Positions 24,197-32,637 of a stretch of DNA of 64,000 nt are shown one piece after another (the first letter of the stretch is position 1; each line of letters opens with the position of its first letter). Source of the stretch: Nocardia asteroides (GTDB lineage Bacteria; Actinomycetota; Actinomycetes; Mycobacteriales; Mycobacteriaceae); the NCBI RefSeq assembly GCF_900637185.1, contig NZ_LR134352.1, positions 6,748,001-6,812,000 of the forward strand. Reading direction: 5' to 3'. The translations under genes were made by a program, and so were the position numbers. The notes beneath the pieces were generated by a model that made no database searches, was not told the origin of the DNA, and was given only the letters and a program-made list of their open reading frames with translations.

Positions 24197-25786
24197 TCAG
24201 CGCGTGGGCCGGGTACTCGTGGCGGGATCGCGCCAGAGCCCGAGGTCGTAGTACAGCGTGGTCATCGAGTCCCACATGACCGACCAGGGTTCCCGCGGCC
24301 CCTGGCATTTCCAGACCGCGACCATACGGTCGATGCCCGGAACGCCCAGTGGATCGTCGAGCCCGCCCACCCGTTCCACCTGGGCGAAACGGCTCCGCAG
24401 ATCGGCTTCGGCGGTGTCGAGGCCCACATAGATCACGGTGGTCGCCGAATCCGGTGGCGGGCCGAAGAACCCGAAACCACGGCTGGGGCTGTAGGTGGCG
24501 GGCAGGTCGTACCGCCCGCCGAAGTGCTCGATGGCGCCGGCTTGCGGATAGCCCTGCGCGACGATCACCGCGTGCGCCTGCTCCGCCGGGGTCAGCGTGT
24601 CGTACCCGGCGTCGACGGCCGCGACCAGCGAGGTCCAGTTGGTGTTGCCGAAGAATGCCGCCCGGAGACCGAGATCGATCGCGTCCTCGGCCTGTGTGCG
24701 CCAGCCGGGCGACAACGGCACCACCGTGAGGGTCACCAGCACCACCAGCACCGACAGCGCCGCGATCGGGTAGAGCGCCAGGTTCATCCAGCGCTTGCGG
24801 TCGTACTGCCACAGCCCGACCGCGCCGAGGGCGAACATCGCCGGGAACAGCCCGCCCGGGTAGTAGGGCCTGCCGTGGGTCAGCATCACGAAGGCGGTCA
24901 TGATCACCAGCGCCACCGCGATGAAACGGTAGGGCCGCAACGACTCCTGCTTGAACGCCGCCCACAACCCGATCGCGAGCAGCAGGGTCCCCATGACGCC
25001 GGCCAGGATGGGCCACTGCGGCAGGAATCCGATGGGGCCGTAACCGGTGGCGTCCTGTTCGGCGCCGATGACCGCGCCCATGGCCAGCTGGGGCCAGTTG
25101 TGCTGGGACTGCCAGTAGAGGATCGGGACCAGCGACGCCGCGAGAATGCCGGTCGCCACCCACAGCGCCGGGCGCCGCAGCACCTCGCGGGGGCCGCACA
25201 GCACCACGGCCAGCCCGAGGCATCCCCACACGATCGGGATCATCCACTTCACCTGCATGTCCACGGCGGCGACCAGACCCGCGACCACGATCAGCCAGTC
25301 CTGCCGGGTACGCACCCAGCGGATGAACAGCCAGGTGATCACGGCGGTGAAGGTGGCGTCGAACGAGAAGGTGCTCAGCACCACCTGATTGGCCGCCAGA
25401 CCCGACATCGCGTAGGCGGCCGCGGCGAGTAGCTGGGCACGGTGGCTACCGCGCAGCTCATACGCGATCAGGGCCGCGATCACGACCGCGCCCACGCACA
25501 TCAGCACCGCGGGGAACCGCAGCGCGATCACCGATCCCGGCGCGAGCTGATCGGAGATCCAGGCGACCAGCGGGACGATCACACCCTGGTCGGCGTAGGT
25601 GTAGTCGAGCCGCCGCCCGGCGGAAAGGAAATAGAGTTCGTCACCGAAGAATTCGTATCGCCCCGCCGTCGCGGTCAGCACGATTGCCGTGATCGAAGCG
25701 ATCAGCGCGACTCCGCGATAAGCGAACGACGGGTGAATATTCGGTACATCTTCCGGCACGGCGCGTGCCGTGATGACCGCTGTCAT
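24197..25786 (-). CDS. GT39/ArnT-like GT-C glycosyltransferase
   Basis: A 529-residue multi-pass protein with about 11-12 hydrophobic segments. The first extracytoplasmic loop has FFGDELYF, the acidic motif of GT-C enzymes that use polyprenyl-phosphate sugars, as in dolichyl-phosphate-mannose protein mannosyltransferases (GT39) and ArnT (GT83). A soluble domain follows the last helix. The acceptor, protein or cell-wall glycan, is unknown. ATG 25786 with AGGGGCAG upstream removes an implausible 61-residue N-terminal extension. Convergent with gtrA. Confidence 0.85.
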   Translation of the reverse strand: MTAVITARAVPEDVPNIHPSFAYRGVALIASITAIVLTATAGRYEFFGDELYFLSAGRRLDYTYADQGVIVPLVAWISDQLAPGSVIALRFPAVLMCVGAVVIAALIAYELRGSHRAQLLAAAAYAMSGLAANQVVLSTFSFDATFTAVITWLFIRWVRTRQDWLIVVAGLVAAVDMQVKWMIPIVWGCLGLAVVLCGPREVLRRPALWVATGILAASLVPILYWQSQHNWPQLAMGAVIGAEQDATGYGPIGFLPQWPILAGVMGTLLLAIGLWAAFKQESLRPYRFIAVALVIMTAFVMLTHGRPYYPGGLFPAMFALGAVGLWQYDRKRWMNLALYPIAALSVLVVLVTLTVVPLSPGWRTQAEDAIDLGLRAAFFGNTNWTSLVAAVDAGYDTLTPAEQAHAVIVAQGYPQAGAIEHFGGRYDLPATYSPSRGFGFFGPPPDSATTVIYVGLDTAEADLRSRFAQVERVGGLDDPLGVPGIDRMVAVWKCQGPREPWSVMWDSMTTLYYDLGLWRDPATSTRPTR

Positions 25787-26143
25787 GAACTGCCCCTGGT
25801 ATTTCCGATCGTGACGCCCCCCTCCCGTCGGCGGCGTCACGTCTGTTCGCTGATGAACCGATTGCTCCCCGGCAGCGAACTTTTCGAGGCCATGCTCGCG
25901 GTCCTGCTCGGATTGTTCAGTTGACCGGAACGTTATCGGCTGTCGGCAGGGTCCGCAAATACGCGGCACGGCAATAGCGAATCGCTGTGATTAACGCGCG
26001 AACGGGGCGGGTACAGATGTGATCTCGGCGATAAAACGGTAACGGCGCCAATGATCATTTCGAATTGATGACCCGAATTACCGAATATCAGAGCGAGGAT
26101 TTCAGGCAAGTCCCGGAAATGATTGTCGGTAACGGGATTGACC
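25787..26143. other. Divergent intergenic region before the alpha/beta hydrolase gene
   Basis: About 390 bp with lower GC than the genes. It holds the 5' leader of the glycosyltransferase, with an inverted repeat GTGACGCC (25811-25818) / GGCGTCAC (25833-25840), and the MerR-type promoter on the right. No convincing gene is seen in it. Confidence 0.45.
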
Positions 26144-26172
26144 TTGACCCTGCGTCAGGGTTGCAGGCTGAT
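26144..26172 (+). promoter_or_regulatory. MerR-type promoter/operator
   Basis: Two TTGACC hexamers (26138 and 26144) lead into a dyad ACCCTG-CGT-CAGGGT (26147-26161) and GCTGAT (26167-26172) 4 bp before the ATG. A dyad between -35 and -10 is the hallmark of MerR activators. The MerR gene lies immediately downstream of the hydrolase. Confidence 0.6.
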
Positions 26173-26175
26173 CCC

Positions 26176-27075
26176 ATGACGCAGCCCAGTACTCCCCCGG
26201 CCCGGTGCGCCCCACCCGTCGGCGGGTTCACCGAAGTAGCCGGCCACCGCCTGTTCACCCACCGCGCCGGAAGCGGGCCCACGGTGGTGTTCCTGCCCGG
26301 CGCGAGCGCGGTCGGCCTGGACTATTTCGGCGTCCAGCAAACAGTTTCGCGGTTCGCCACCGCCGTGGTGTACGACCGCGGCGGCACCGGCTTCAGCGAC
26401 CCGCTCGACCTGCCGCGCAGCGCCGCCGCGGTCGCCACCGAGCTGCGCGCGCTCCTGCGGGCTCTCGCTGTGCCCGAACCCTATGTCCTCGTGCCGCATT
26501 CGCTGGGCGGCTTCTACGCCCACCGCTTCGCCCAGCTCTACCCGGCGGAGGTGGCCGGACTGGTCTGGCTCGACGGCCTGCACCGCGACTGGGACCACTT
26601 CATGCCTACGGCCATGCGGCTGGCCGCGGCCGAGCGGATGGGTACCGACCTCGCCGAATTGGACCAGCTGCGTCCCGCCCTGCGCGCCCAGCGGGCCGAA
26701 CTGCTGACGGACTATCCCGCCGACATCCGGCAGACCCTGCTCGCGGCGAAGGACACCGACGAGTGGACCCGAGTCGGCATCGCCGAGCGCGCGAATCTGC
26801 GCGAGCTGGCCGCCGAGTTGCGCGCCGGACCCGGCCTGCCCGATGTCCCGCTGATCGCGCTCAGCGCGCTGGGCCCCGACCCCACCCAGCCCGCGGACGC
26901 GCTGGCGGCGATGCACGCCGGGCGCACGGGCATGGACGCCGCCCTGGTCCGCACGGTCACGCGCGGGGAGCACCGGATCCTGACCGACACCGTGCACCAT
27001 CGCCTCTGCTTCGACCGTCCCGACGCTGTCGTCGCGGCCGTGCGCGATGTGCTCGCCCTGACGGCGCGCGCCTAG
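26176..27075 (+). CDS. Alpha/beta hydrolase
   Basis: A 299-residue cytoplasmic hydrolase: oxyanion FLPGAS, YDRGGTGFS after strand 4, PHSLGG (nucleophile Ser), acid near LSALGPDP and a late His in GEHRI. The closest outline is prolyl-iminopeptidase-like or haloperoxidase-like esterases. The frame extends upstream by 37 codons over the promoter, so ATG 26176 is preferred. It pairs with the MerR gene, whose likely operator overlaps this promoter, so the hydrolase is probably induced by a small molecule it degrades (inference). Confidence 0.82.
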   Translation: MTQPSTPPARCAPPVGGFTEVAGHRLFTHRAGSGPTVVFLPGASAVGLDYFGVQQTVSRFATAVVYDRGGTGFSDPLDLPRSAAAVATELRALLRALAVPEPYVLVPHSLGGFYAHRFAQLYPAEVAGLVWLDGLHRDWDHFMPTAMRLAAAERMGTDLAELDQLRPALRAQRAELLTDYPADIRQTLLAAKDTDEWTRVGIAERANLRELAAELRAGPGLPDVPLIALSALGPDPTQPADALAAMHAGRTGMDAALVRTVTRGEHRILTDTVHHRLCFDRPDAVVAAVRDVLALTARA

Positions 27076-27115
27076 ACTCGACGTGCGCATATTCGGCGGG
27101 GATCCGAGGAGGACG

Positions 27116-27790
27116 GTGCTCACGATCGGCCAGCTCGCGGCGACCGCGGGCGTCACCGTGCGCACCGTCCGGCACTACCACCACGTGGGCCTGCTGCCCG
27201 AGCCCGAGCGCGACGCCTCCGGCTATCGCCGCTATCGCGCCCAGGCCGCGGTCGACCTCATCCGGATCAGGACCCTCGCCGACGCCGGTGTCCCACTGGC
27301 CCGCATCGACGCCCTGCTGCACGCGCGGCCCGCCGAATTCGCCGCCGCCGTCACCGATATCGACGCCGAGCTGCGCCGCAAGATCGATCAGCTCACCGAA
27401 TACCGCGCCCGCATCGCGGAATTGGCGAGCGGTGAACGGCTGGTCCTGCCGCCCGAGGTGGTCGCGGTCCTGGACCGGCTGCGCGGCTTCGGCATCGGCG
27501 AGGAGCGGATCCGGCTCGAGCGTGACTCCTGGATCCTGCTGTGCGCCCTCGACCCAGCCGCCCTCCCGCGACGGGTGCGCGAGAAGAACGCCGAACTGGA
27601 CGACCCCGAGACGATCCGCCTGCTCCGCGCGGTCGACGCGGCCGTCGGCTGGGACCCGCGCGATCCCCGCCTCGACCAGCTCATCGACGACCTGGACGCC
27701 TGGGAGATCGCGCACGCGCCGCCCGCCGCCAGGCCCGGCACCGACGCACTCGTCACGTCCCGGATCGCGGAAGCCTCCCCGGCGTGGTAG
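27116..27790 (+). CDS. MerR-family transcriptional regulator
   Basis: A 224-residue MerR regulator: winged helix with IGQLAATAGVTVRTVRHYHHVGLLPEPERDASGYR-type N-terminus, the coiled dimerisation helix (about 85-120) and a C-terminal effector region without the Cys residues of metal sensors. This suits an organic-ligand or stress-sensing member. GTG 27116 is preferred because GAGGAGGA lies 3-10 nt before it; GTG 27083 is an alternative. It lies 40 bp after the hydrolase in the same direction. Confidence 0.87.
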   Translation: MLTIGQLAATAGVTVRTVRHYHHVGLLPEPERDASGYRRYRAQAAVDLIRIRTLADAGVPLARIDALLHARPAEFAAAVTDIDAELRRKIDQLTEYRARIAELASGERLVLPPEVVAVLDRLRGFGIGEERIRLERDSWILLCALDPAALPRRVREKNAELDDPETIRLLRAVDAAVGWDPRDPRLDQLIDDLDAWEIAHAPPAARPGTDALVTSRIAEASPAW

Positions 27791-27825
27791 CGCATCGTCG
27801 ACACGCTGACCCGGCGCGCCGCCCA

Positions 27826-27854
27826 CCGCCGGGCCCGCTGACCGGGCCCGGCGG
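27826..27854. terminator. Bidirectional hairpin between merR and the ABC-F gene
   Basis: Perfect 12-bp arms (27826-27837, 27843-27854) with a 5-nt loop, between two convergent stop codons. Confidence 0.75.
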
Positions 27855-27860
27855 GGCGGT

Positions 27861-29435
27861 CTACAGCGTCGCGCCCGGCTGGAACCGGCCCGCGGCGTCG
27901 AGTTCGACGACGATGTCGATGCCGAGCCGGCGCAGGAACGGCAGATCGTGGCTCACCACGAGCAGTGCGCCGCGATAGCCGGCCAGCGCCTCGACGAGCT
28001 GGTCGACGGTGGCGATGTCGAGGTTGTTGGTCGGTTCGTCGAGGACCAGCAGCTGGGCGGGCGGGTCGGCCAGCAGCAGCCGGGCCAGGCAGACCCGGAA
28101 TCGTTCTCCACCGGACAGGGTGGCGACCGGCCGTTCGACGCTGTTGCCGCGCAACAGCAATCGGGCCAGCTGGTTGCGGATCGTCGCGGGCGGCGTGCCC
28201 GGCGCCACCGCGTGCACATTGTCGAGCGCGCCGAGCCGCTCGTCCAGACCGTCCAGGCGTTGCGGGAGATATCCCACGCGGTCGGTGTGCAGGACACCGG
28301 CGCGGCCGTGCAGGAGATTCTCGAGCAGCGTCGACTTCCCGGCGCCGTTGGGGCCGACCACCGCGACCCGCTCCGGGCCCTGGATCAGGACGGTCCGATC
28401 ACCGTCGGACAGGTCCGCGATGCGTTTGCCGCGTGGCACTTCGGGGTCGGCCAGGTCGAGGTGGATGTGTTCCTCGCGACGCACCCTTGCCGCCGTGGCG
28501 TCCAGCACCTCTTGGGCAGCGCGTACTTTCGCGTCGAGGGTGGTGCGCAGCGCGCCTGCCGAACCCTGCGCCTTGCTCGCCCGATTGCCCGCGAGGATGC
28601 GCGGGATACCGCCGTTGCGCTGGGTGGCCTTGCCGGTGCGTTCCCGCCGGGCCAGCGTGGTCTCGGCCTCGATGCGCTGGCGCTTCTCGGTTTTCAGCGC
28701 CTGTTCGGCGGTGCGGGCCGCCTGCTGGGCGGCGGCCTGTTCCTGGTCGAGCTGCTGCCGCCAGGCGCTGTAGGGACCGCCGAAAGTGGTCAGGGTGGTG
28801 CCGTGCAGTTCGGCGGTGGCGTCCATGTGCTCGAGCAGGTCCAGATCGTGGCTGACCACCACGAGTGTCCCCGGCCAGCTGTCCACGAATCGGGTGAGCG
28901 CGGACCGGGTTTCGCGGTCGAGGTTGTTGGTGGGCTCGTCCAGCAGGGTGATGGGGGTGCGCCGCAGGCGCAGACCGGTGATGGCGACCAGCACCGCCTG
29001 GCCGCCCGAGATCGCGCCCACCCGGCGATCGAGATCGGCGGCGCCGAAGCCGATCTCGTGCAGGGCTTCGTCGGCGCGCGGCTCGATGTCCCAGTCGTCG
29101 CCGACGGTGTCGAACAGCGCCTCGTCGACGCGACCGGCCTCGATGGCGCGCACGGCGGCGAGCTTGTCGGCGATTCCGAGCAGCTCGGCGATGGTGGCGT
29201 CGCGGCCGAGGGTGAGTGTCTGCGGGAGATAGCCCACGTCGCCGGTGGTTTCGATCCGCCCCGAGGTCGGTGTGAGAATTCCGGCGATCAGGCGCAGCAG
29301 CGTCGATTTGCCCGCGCCGTTGCGGCCGACCAGGCCGGTGCGCCCGGCGGAGAACGCGCCGTCGACGTCGTGCAGCGCGACGGTGCCGTCGGGCCATTCG
29401 AATGTGACACCGCGCAGGACGATGGAAGTGGACAT
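27861..29435 (-). CDS. ABC-F ATPase, probable ribosome protection/antibiotic resistance protein
   Basis: A 524-residue soluble protein with two ABC domains and no membrane part: Walker A GRNGAGKST and GPNGAGKST, signatures ISGGQ and LSGGE, two LLDEPTNNLD boxes, joined by a charged coiled-coil linker (about 240-330) that is the ribosome-contacting P-site motif of ABC-F proteins. ABC-F factors displace antibiotics from the ribosome or act as translation factors. The ATG is preceded by AGGAAAGA at 10 nt. A 200-nt leader with a possible leaderless 8-residue ORF and hairpins lies upstream, typical of antibiotic-inducible ABC-F genes. Confidence 0.9.
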   Translation of the reverse strand: MSTSIVLRGVTFEWPDGTVALHDVDGAFSAGRTGLVGRNGAGKSTLLRLIAGILTPTSGRIETTGDVGYLPQTLTLGRDATIAELLGIADKLAAVRAIEAGRVDEALFDTVGDDWDIEPRADEALHEIGFGAADLDRRVGAISGGQAVLVAITGLRLRRTPITLLDEPTNNLDRETRSALTRFVDSWPGTLVVVSHDLDLLEHMDATAELHGTTLTTFGGPYSAWRQQLDQEQAAAQQAARTAEQALKTEKRQRIEAETTLARRERTGKATQRNGGIPRILAGNRASKAQGSAGALRTTLDAKVRAAQEVLDATAARVRREEHIHLDLADPEVPRGKRIADLSDGDRTVLIQGPERVAVVGPNGAGKSTLLENLLHGRAGVLHTDRVGYLPQRLDGLDERLGALDNVHAVAPGTPPATIRNQLARLLLRGNSVERPVATLSGGERFRVCLARLLLADPPAQLLVLDEPTNNLDIATVDQLVEALAGYRGALLVVSHDLPFLRRLGIDIVVELDAAGRFQPGATL

Positions 29436-29611
29436 GAGAAGTGGCTCTTTCCTGCTCGCGAAGGAGCGGCTGCGAGAAATGTGACAGATCCCGGGCAGCA
29501 GGCGAAGGCAGGCGGACGTGACCGCGTGGCGGCACGCCGGTTCAGGCGCAGGTGAGGGTGCTCGCGCTCGACGGAGCGCGCACTGCCGGAACGCCGCCTT
29601 CGACTGGGCGG

Positions 29612-29638
29612 CTAGAGTCTGTCGACCTCGATGAGCAC
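29612..29638 (-). CDS. Possible leaderless regulatory uORF (8 aa) before the ABC-F gene
   Basis: GTG-initiated MLIEVDRL-stop, 174 nt before the ABC-F start. A TACGGT hexamer ends 6 nt before the GTG, the same leaderless geometry as other genes here. Downstream hairpins (for example CGCGCTC/GAGCGCG near 29567-29585) could switch on ribosome stalling. Translation is unproved. Confidence 0.35.
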   Translation of the reverse strand: MLIEVDRL

Positions 29639-29644
29639 ACCGCC

Positions 29645-29650
29645 ACCGTA
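29645..29650 (-). promoter_or_regulatory. -10 element for the ABC-F transcript
   Basis: TACGGT, a TAnnnT match, placed between the lipase terminator and the uORF. No clear -35 sequence. Confidence 0.4.
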
Positions 29651-29663
29651 GCACCGCACGAAA

Positions 29664-29693
29664 AGATCCCCAGGCCGTGGGACCTGGGGATCT
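29664..29693 (-). terminator. Rho-independent terminator of the lipase gene
   Basis: 11-bp arms AGATCCCCAGG/CCTGGGGATCT with an 8-nt loop, followed in the gene direction by TTTT. The same arms recur in the terminator at 31236-31264. Confidence 0.85.
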
Positions 29694-29713
29694 GCGGGAG
29701 TCGGCGGTGACGG

Positions 29714-31117
29714 CTAGCGGACACCGATCGGCTTGCCGAAGAAGGAGGCGATGGTCTCCCCGAAGGTGTTCGCGAGCAGCGCCAGTCCGTCGGGGTTCAG
29801 CGCGAGCAGGCCGGCGTCGGCGGTCCTGCAGCCCGGGGCGGCGGGGGCGCCGTCGAGGCGGTCACGCAGCCACAGCAGCGCGGTCGCCGATCCGGAGACC
29901 TCGGTCGTGATGTGCTCGCCGAGGTGTTCGCGGATGTACTGGACCTGCGCGTCCGGGCTCTGGCAGTAGGTGTCGACGAGAGTGTTGACCGGGCCCACCG
30001 GAATCAGCTCGTCGGGGTTGGCCTGCCAGATGAACATGGGCATGTCCGGGACGGCCTTGCCCATGCGGGTCTTGTCGAGCACGTCGCGCACGACGGGATT
30101 GCGCATCGGGTCGCCCTCGGGGACGCGCAGCATGCCCTTCATGTTCAGGAACGGGAACAGCGCGGTGTTGTACTGCACGCACAGGCCGCCCTTGATCACC
30201 GAAAGGCCCTGTCCGAGCGGGTCCAGATCACGGTCGAGCAGCTCGCCGAACTCGCGGTATTCGCGTCCGAGTCCGAGCACGGCGGCCATGATCATGCCCG
30301 ACCAGATCTGTCCGTTGCCGATGTCGAGCAGCGGGCCGAAGTCGGCGGGCACACCGCCGATGGCCGCGCCGACGATGTTCAGTTCGGGGGCGTAGCTCTG
30401 CGCGAGCTCGGCGGCATGGCCGGTCACGATGGCGCCGCCGGAATAGCCGTACATGCCGACGCGGGTGTCGGGCGCGAGCCGCATCGGCGCGAAGTCGCGG
30501 GCGGCGCGGATGCCGTCGAGGGTGATCCGGGCGCCCAGCGGGCCCACGCCGAACGCGCTGTCGGGCCCCTGGTGATCCGGAATGACCACCGCCCACCCCT
30601 GCTGGAGCTGGGCTTGGGCGACGACGAATTCCAGTGGCGCCACGATCTGCCCGAGCGCGGCCGCGGCCGACCATTGCTGCACGGCGTAGGACGGCGAGCA
30701 GTAGGCCGCGAGGGAGTCCTCGGCGATCTGCATCGAAACAAGCTTGTCCGGGGTCGATCCGCGCGGCTTGAGCACCGTCGCGACCGCGGCGATGGCCTCG
30801 TCCCTGGTGTTGGTGGAACGGTAGGAGACCTGCCAGGCGTCGACATTCACCGGGATGAGGCCCGCGTTGGCCACGTTGACCTGCCGCGCGGCGATGATCT
30901 CGCCCGGCTGCTTGGCCGCGACCAGCTCGGCGGGCGGCCGGTAGAACGCCGGATCCAGTTCCGGCGGAACAGCCACCGCGGGCGCCGGTTGCACCGCCAC
31001 CGGAGCTGTCCCAGCAGGTTCGGCCGTCGCCACCGCGACGCTGAGTGCGGGCGCTATCGCCGTGACCGCGACCGCCAAGGCCGCCAACCTGCGGGACATC
31101 TTCGTCACCGGTGCCAT
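29714..31117 (-). CDS. Secreted lipase (LIP/PF03583 type)
   Basis: A 467-residue secreted esterase or triacylglycerol lipase. A signal peptide (about 1-34, cleavage near ATA-EP) precedes an alpha/beta hydrolase with GYSGG (nucleophile Ser), IPDHQGPDS and a late His in REHLGEH. The build matches the secretory lipase family of Nocardia, Rhodococcus and yeasts. ATG 31117 with GAGGAAG before it is preferred; the ATG 7 codons upstream is possible. A TetR-type palindrome lies between the -10 and the start. The gene is flanked by two near-identical terminators. Confidence 0.88.
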   Translation of the reverse strand: MAPVTKMSRRLAALAVAVTAIAPALSVAVATAEPAGTAPVAVQPAPAVAVPPELDPAFYRPPAELVAAKQPGEIIAARQVNVANAGLIPVNVDAWQVSYRSTNTRDEAIAAVATVLKPRGSTPDKLVSMQIAEDSLAAYCSPSYAVQQWSAAAALGQIVAPLEFVVAQAQLQQGWAVVIPDHQGPDSAFGVGPLGARITLDGIRAARDFAPMRLAPDTRVGMYGYSGGAIVTGHAAELAQSYAPELNIVGAAIGGVPADFGPLLDIGNGQIWSGMIMAAVLGLGREYREFGELLDRDLDPLGQGLSVIKGGLCVQYNTALFPFLNMKGMLRVPEGDPMRNPVVRDVLDKTRMGKAVPDMPMFIWQANPDELIPVGPVNTLVDTYCQSPDAQVQYIREHLGEHITTEVSGSATALLWLRDRLDGAPAAPGCRTADAGLLALNPDGLALLANTFGETIASFFGKPIGVR

Positions 31118-31138
31118 CCCATCTACTTCCTCTCCCAC

Positions 31139-31158
31139 TTGAGACGGATGCGTCTCAA
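31139..31158. promoter_or_regulatory. TetR-type operator TTGAGACG-GATG-CGTCTCAA
   Basis: A perfect 8-bp inverted repeat with a 4-bp spacer, just downstream of a TAACCT -10 (31169-31174) and 22 bp before the lipase ATG. A bound repressor would block transcription. No TetR gene adjoins, so the regulator is encoded elsewhere. Confidence 0.65.
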
Positions 31159-31168
31159 ATCTGGAGTG

Positions 31169-31174
31169 AGGTTA
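31169..31174 (-). promoter_or_regulatory. -10 element of the lipase gene
   Basis: TAACCT (TAnnnT) reading toward the lipase; predicted transcription start near 31162, which puts the TetR-type palindrome at about +4 to +23. Confidence 0.45.
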
Positions 31175-31235
31175 GCCGGATCACAGCGTGGAGGCAAGAG
31201 CTGTCCGAGACAGTTGGACTTCAGGCACACAAAAA

Positions 31236-31264
31236 AGATCCCCAGGCGTTGCGCCTGGGGATCT
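31236..31264 (-). terminator. Terminator of tRNA-Ala
   Basis: 13-bp arms with a 3-nt loop, followed in the tRNA direction by six T. It lies 6 bp after the tRNA 3' end. Confidence 0.85.
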
Positions 31265-31269
31265 GGGAG

Positions 31270-31342
31270 TGGAGCTAAGGGGAATCGAACCCCTGACCTT
31301 CTCGATGCGAACGAGACGCGCTACCAACTGCGCTATAGCCCC
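31270..31342 (-). tRNA. tRNA-Ala (anticodon CGC)
   Basis: 73 nt folding as a full cloverleaf: acceptor GGGGCTA/TAGCTCC, D-arm GCGC...GCGC, anticodon stem TCTCG/CGAGA with loop TTCGCAT (anticodon CGC, reading GCG), and T-arm AGGGG-TTCGATT-CCCCT. Discriminator A; the CCA end is not encoded. GCG is a frequent alanine codon in this GC-rich genome. Confidence 0.96.
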
Positions 31343-31439
31343 GTGCGGCTCTGGCGAACCGCGCTGTGACACTGTATCAGGCGTTGCGCCCAGATACCGA
31401 ATCGGTACTCTGACCTGCCATTTTGCGTGGTTTCACCAG

Positions 31440-32498
31440 TTACTCGCCGACAGCGCGCCCGAGGTCGTCGACCCGGGTGCGGAGGGCGCGTGCGGTGGCC
31501 GGATCGAAGGTTTCCAGGTGCTCGAACATCGGGTCCTCGTCGTCGGTGTCGAGCAGGGTGGAACGGCGGCGCAGGGCCCGCGCGGTGTCGCGGTCCATGG
31601 TGCGCCGGATGGTCGCCGCCTCCGGCGTCGCGGTGTCCTCGCGGCGCTTGCCCCGGGTGAGGCGAGCCGCGCGCCTGCGGCGGATCTCCTCCTCCACGTG
31701 GACCTGCTTGCGCAGATAGGCCAGATAGCCCACCAGCACGGCCGTGGACAGCCCGCACGCCCACCAGAACATCGAGTTCAGCAGCAGGCCGAACGCGGCG
31801 AACAGGATGACGGCGATGATCAGCCCGAGCACGGCGCGCTGGCGGAAGCTGTAGCGCGCAGCGCGGGCGATGGCGTCGGCCTCGGGGTCGTAACCGCCGC
31901 GGCCGCGGCGGCTCGGCACGAAGTCGTCGTCGTCCTCGTCGGCGGCGGCGATCGGCTCGGCGACGTCGTCGAGCCGGGCCGGCGGCGCGGGTGGGATGCG
32001 CGCGGTGACCGGCGGATCGTCCGCGTCGTCGGCGTCGGGCTCGGCCGTGTCGCGGTCCGAGTCCGGCTCCGCCGCAGTATCGTCGACGTCGTCGTCGGCG
32101 GAAGCGGTTGTCTCGGCGGGTTTTTCGTTCTCGACGGCGGTCGCGTCGTCGTCGAGTTCCACCTCGACCTCCGACGCGGCTTCCAGTTGCGGTGTGGTGG
32201 CGAGCTTCTCGTCGTCAGCTTCGGTGACGGGCTCGTCGGCCGGTGTCGTCATCCGATCCTCCGAATCAGTACGGTGGGGGCGCCTGCTCAGCACACGGGG
32301 GCGATAATCGGGGTCACTCTCGTGACCGCCCGCCGCCCCGATGCGAATCCGTCGTTCGGCCCCGCCACGGTGCAGCACACGCGTGGCGAGCGCGGCATCG
32401 GTGGTGCGGCGGATCCGGGGATGCCGGTCCGCCAGAATCGGGAACAGGACGAAGACCCACAGCACGACAAGTCCGATCCACAGGATCGAATTCGGCAT
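31440..32498 (-). CDS. glpR: Divisome membrane protein SepX/GlpR (gephyrin-like protein receptor)
   Basis: A 352-residue protein: an N-terminal membrane helix (SILWIGLVVLWVFVLFPIL), a long acidic disordered cytoplasmic stretch (about 75-190, Asp/Glu/Ala/Pro-rich), two more membrane helices (about 215-260), and a charged C-terminus. The layout fits SepX/GlpR (Rv0996 family), which binds the MoeA-like protein Glp and links it to FtsZ and Wag31 at division sites. The Glp gene is two genes upstream. ATG 32498 follows the near-perfect ribosome site GGAGGTGAT at 7 nt, so the upstream GTG and ATG starts are rejected. Confidence 0.85.
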   Translation of the reverse strand: MPNSILWIGLVVLWVFVLFPILADRHPRIRRTTDAALATRVLHRGGAERRIRIGAAGGHESDPDYRPRVLSRRPHRTDSEDRMTTPADEPVTEADDEKLATTPQLEAASEVEVELDDDATAVENEKPAETTASADDDVDDTAAEPDSDRDTAEPDADDADDPPVTARIPPAPPARLDDVAEPIAAADEDDDDFVPSRRGRGGYDPEADAIARAARYSFRQRAVLGLIIAVILFAAFGLLLNSMFWWACGLSTAVLVGYLAYLRKQVHVEEEIRRRRAARLTRGKRREDTATPEAATIRRTMDRDTARALRRRSTLLDTDDEDPMFEHLETFDPATARALRTRVDDLGRAVGE

Positions 32499-32637
32499 CG
32501 CGGTCATCACCTCCCGTCCCCGCCTGCGCGTATTGTCCGTTTCGTGGACGCACTACCGACGTCCGTAGGTTAATTCGGGCACGCCTGCGTACGCGGCAGG
32601 CGCGCCGTGCTCACCTGTCACATGAGTAACAGAAATT

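Noticed and set aside
26154..26158. GTCAG near the hydrolase start as another SARP site
   Set aside because: Single copy, part of a different dyad, and its distance to the ATG (18 bp) does not match the 24 bp of the three SARP-type promoters.
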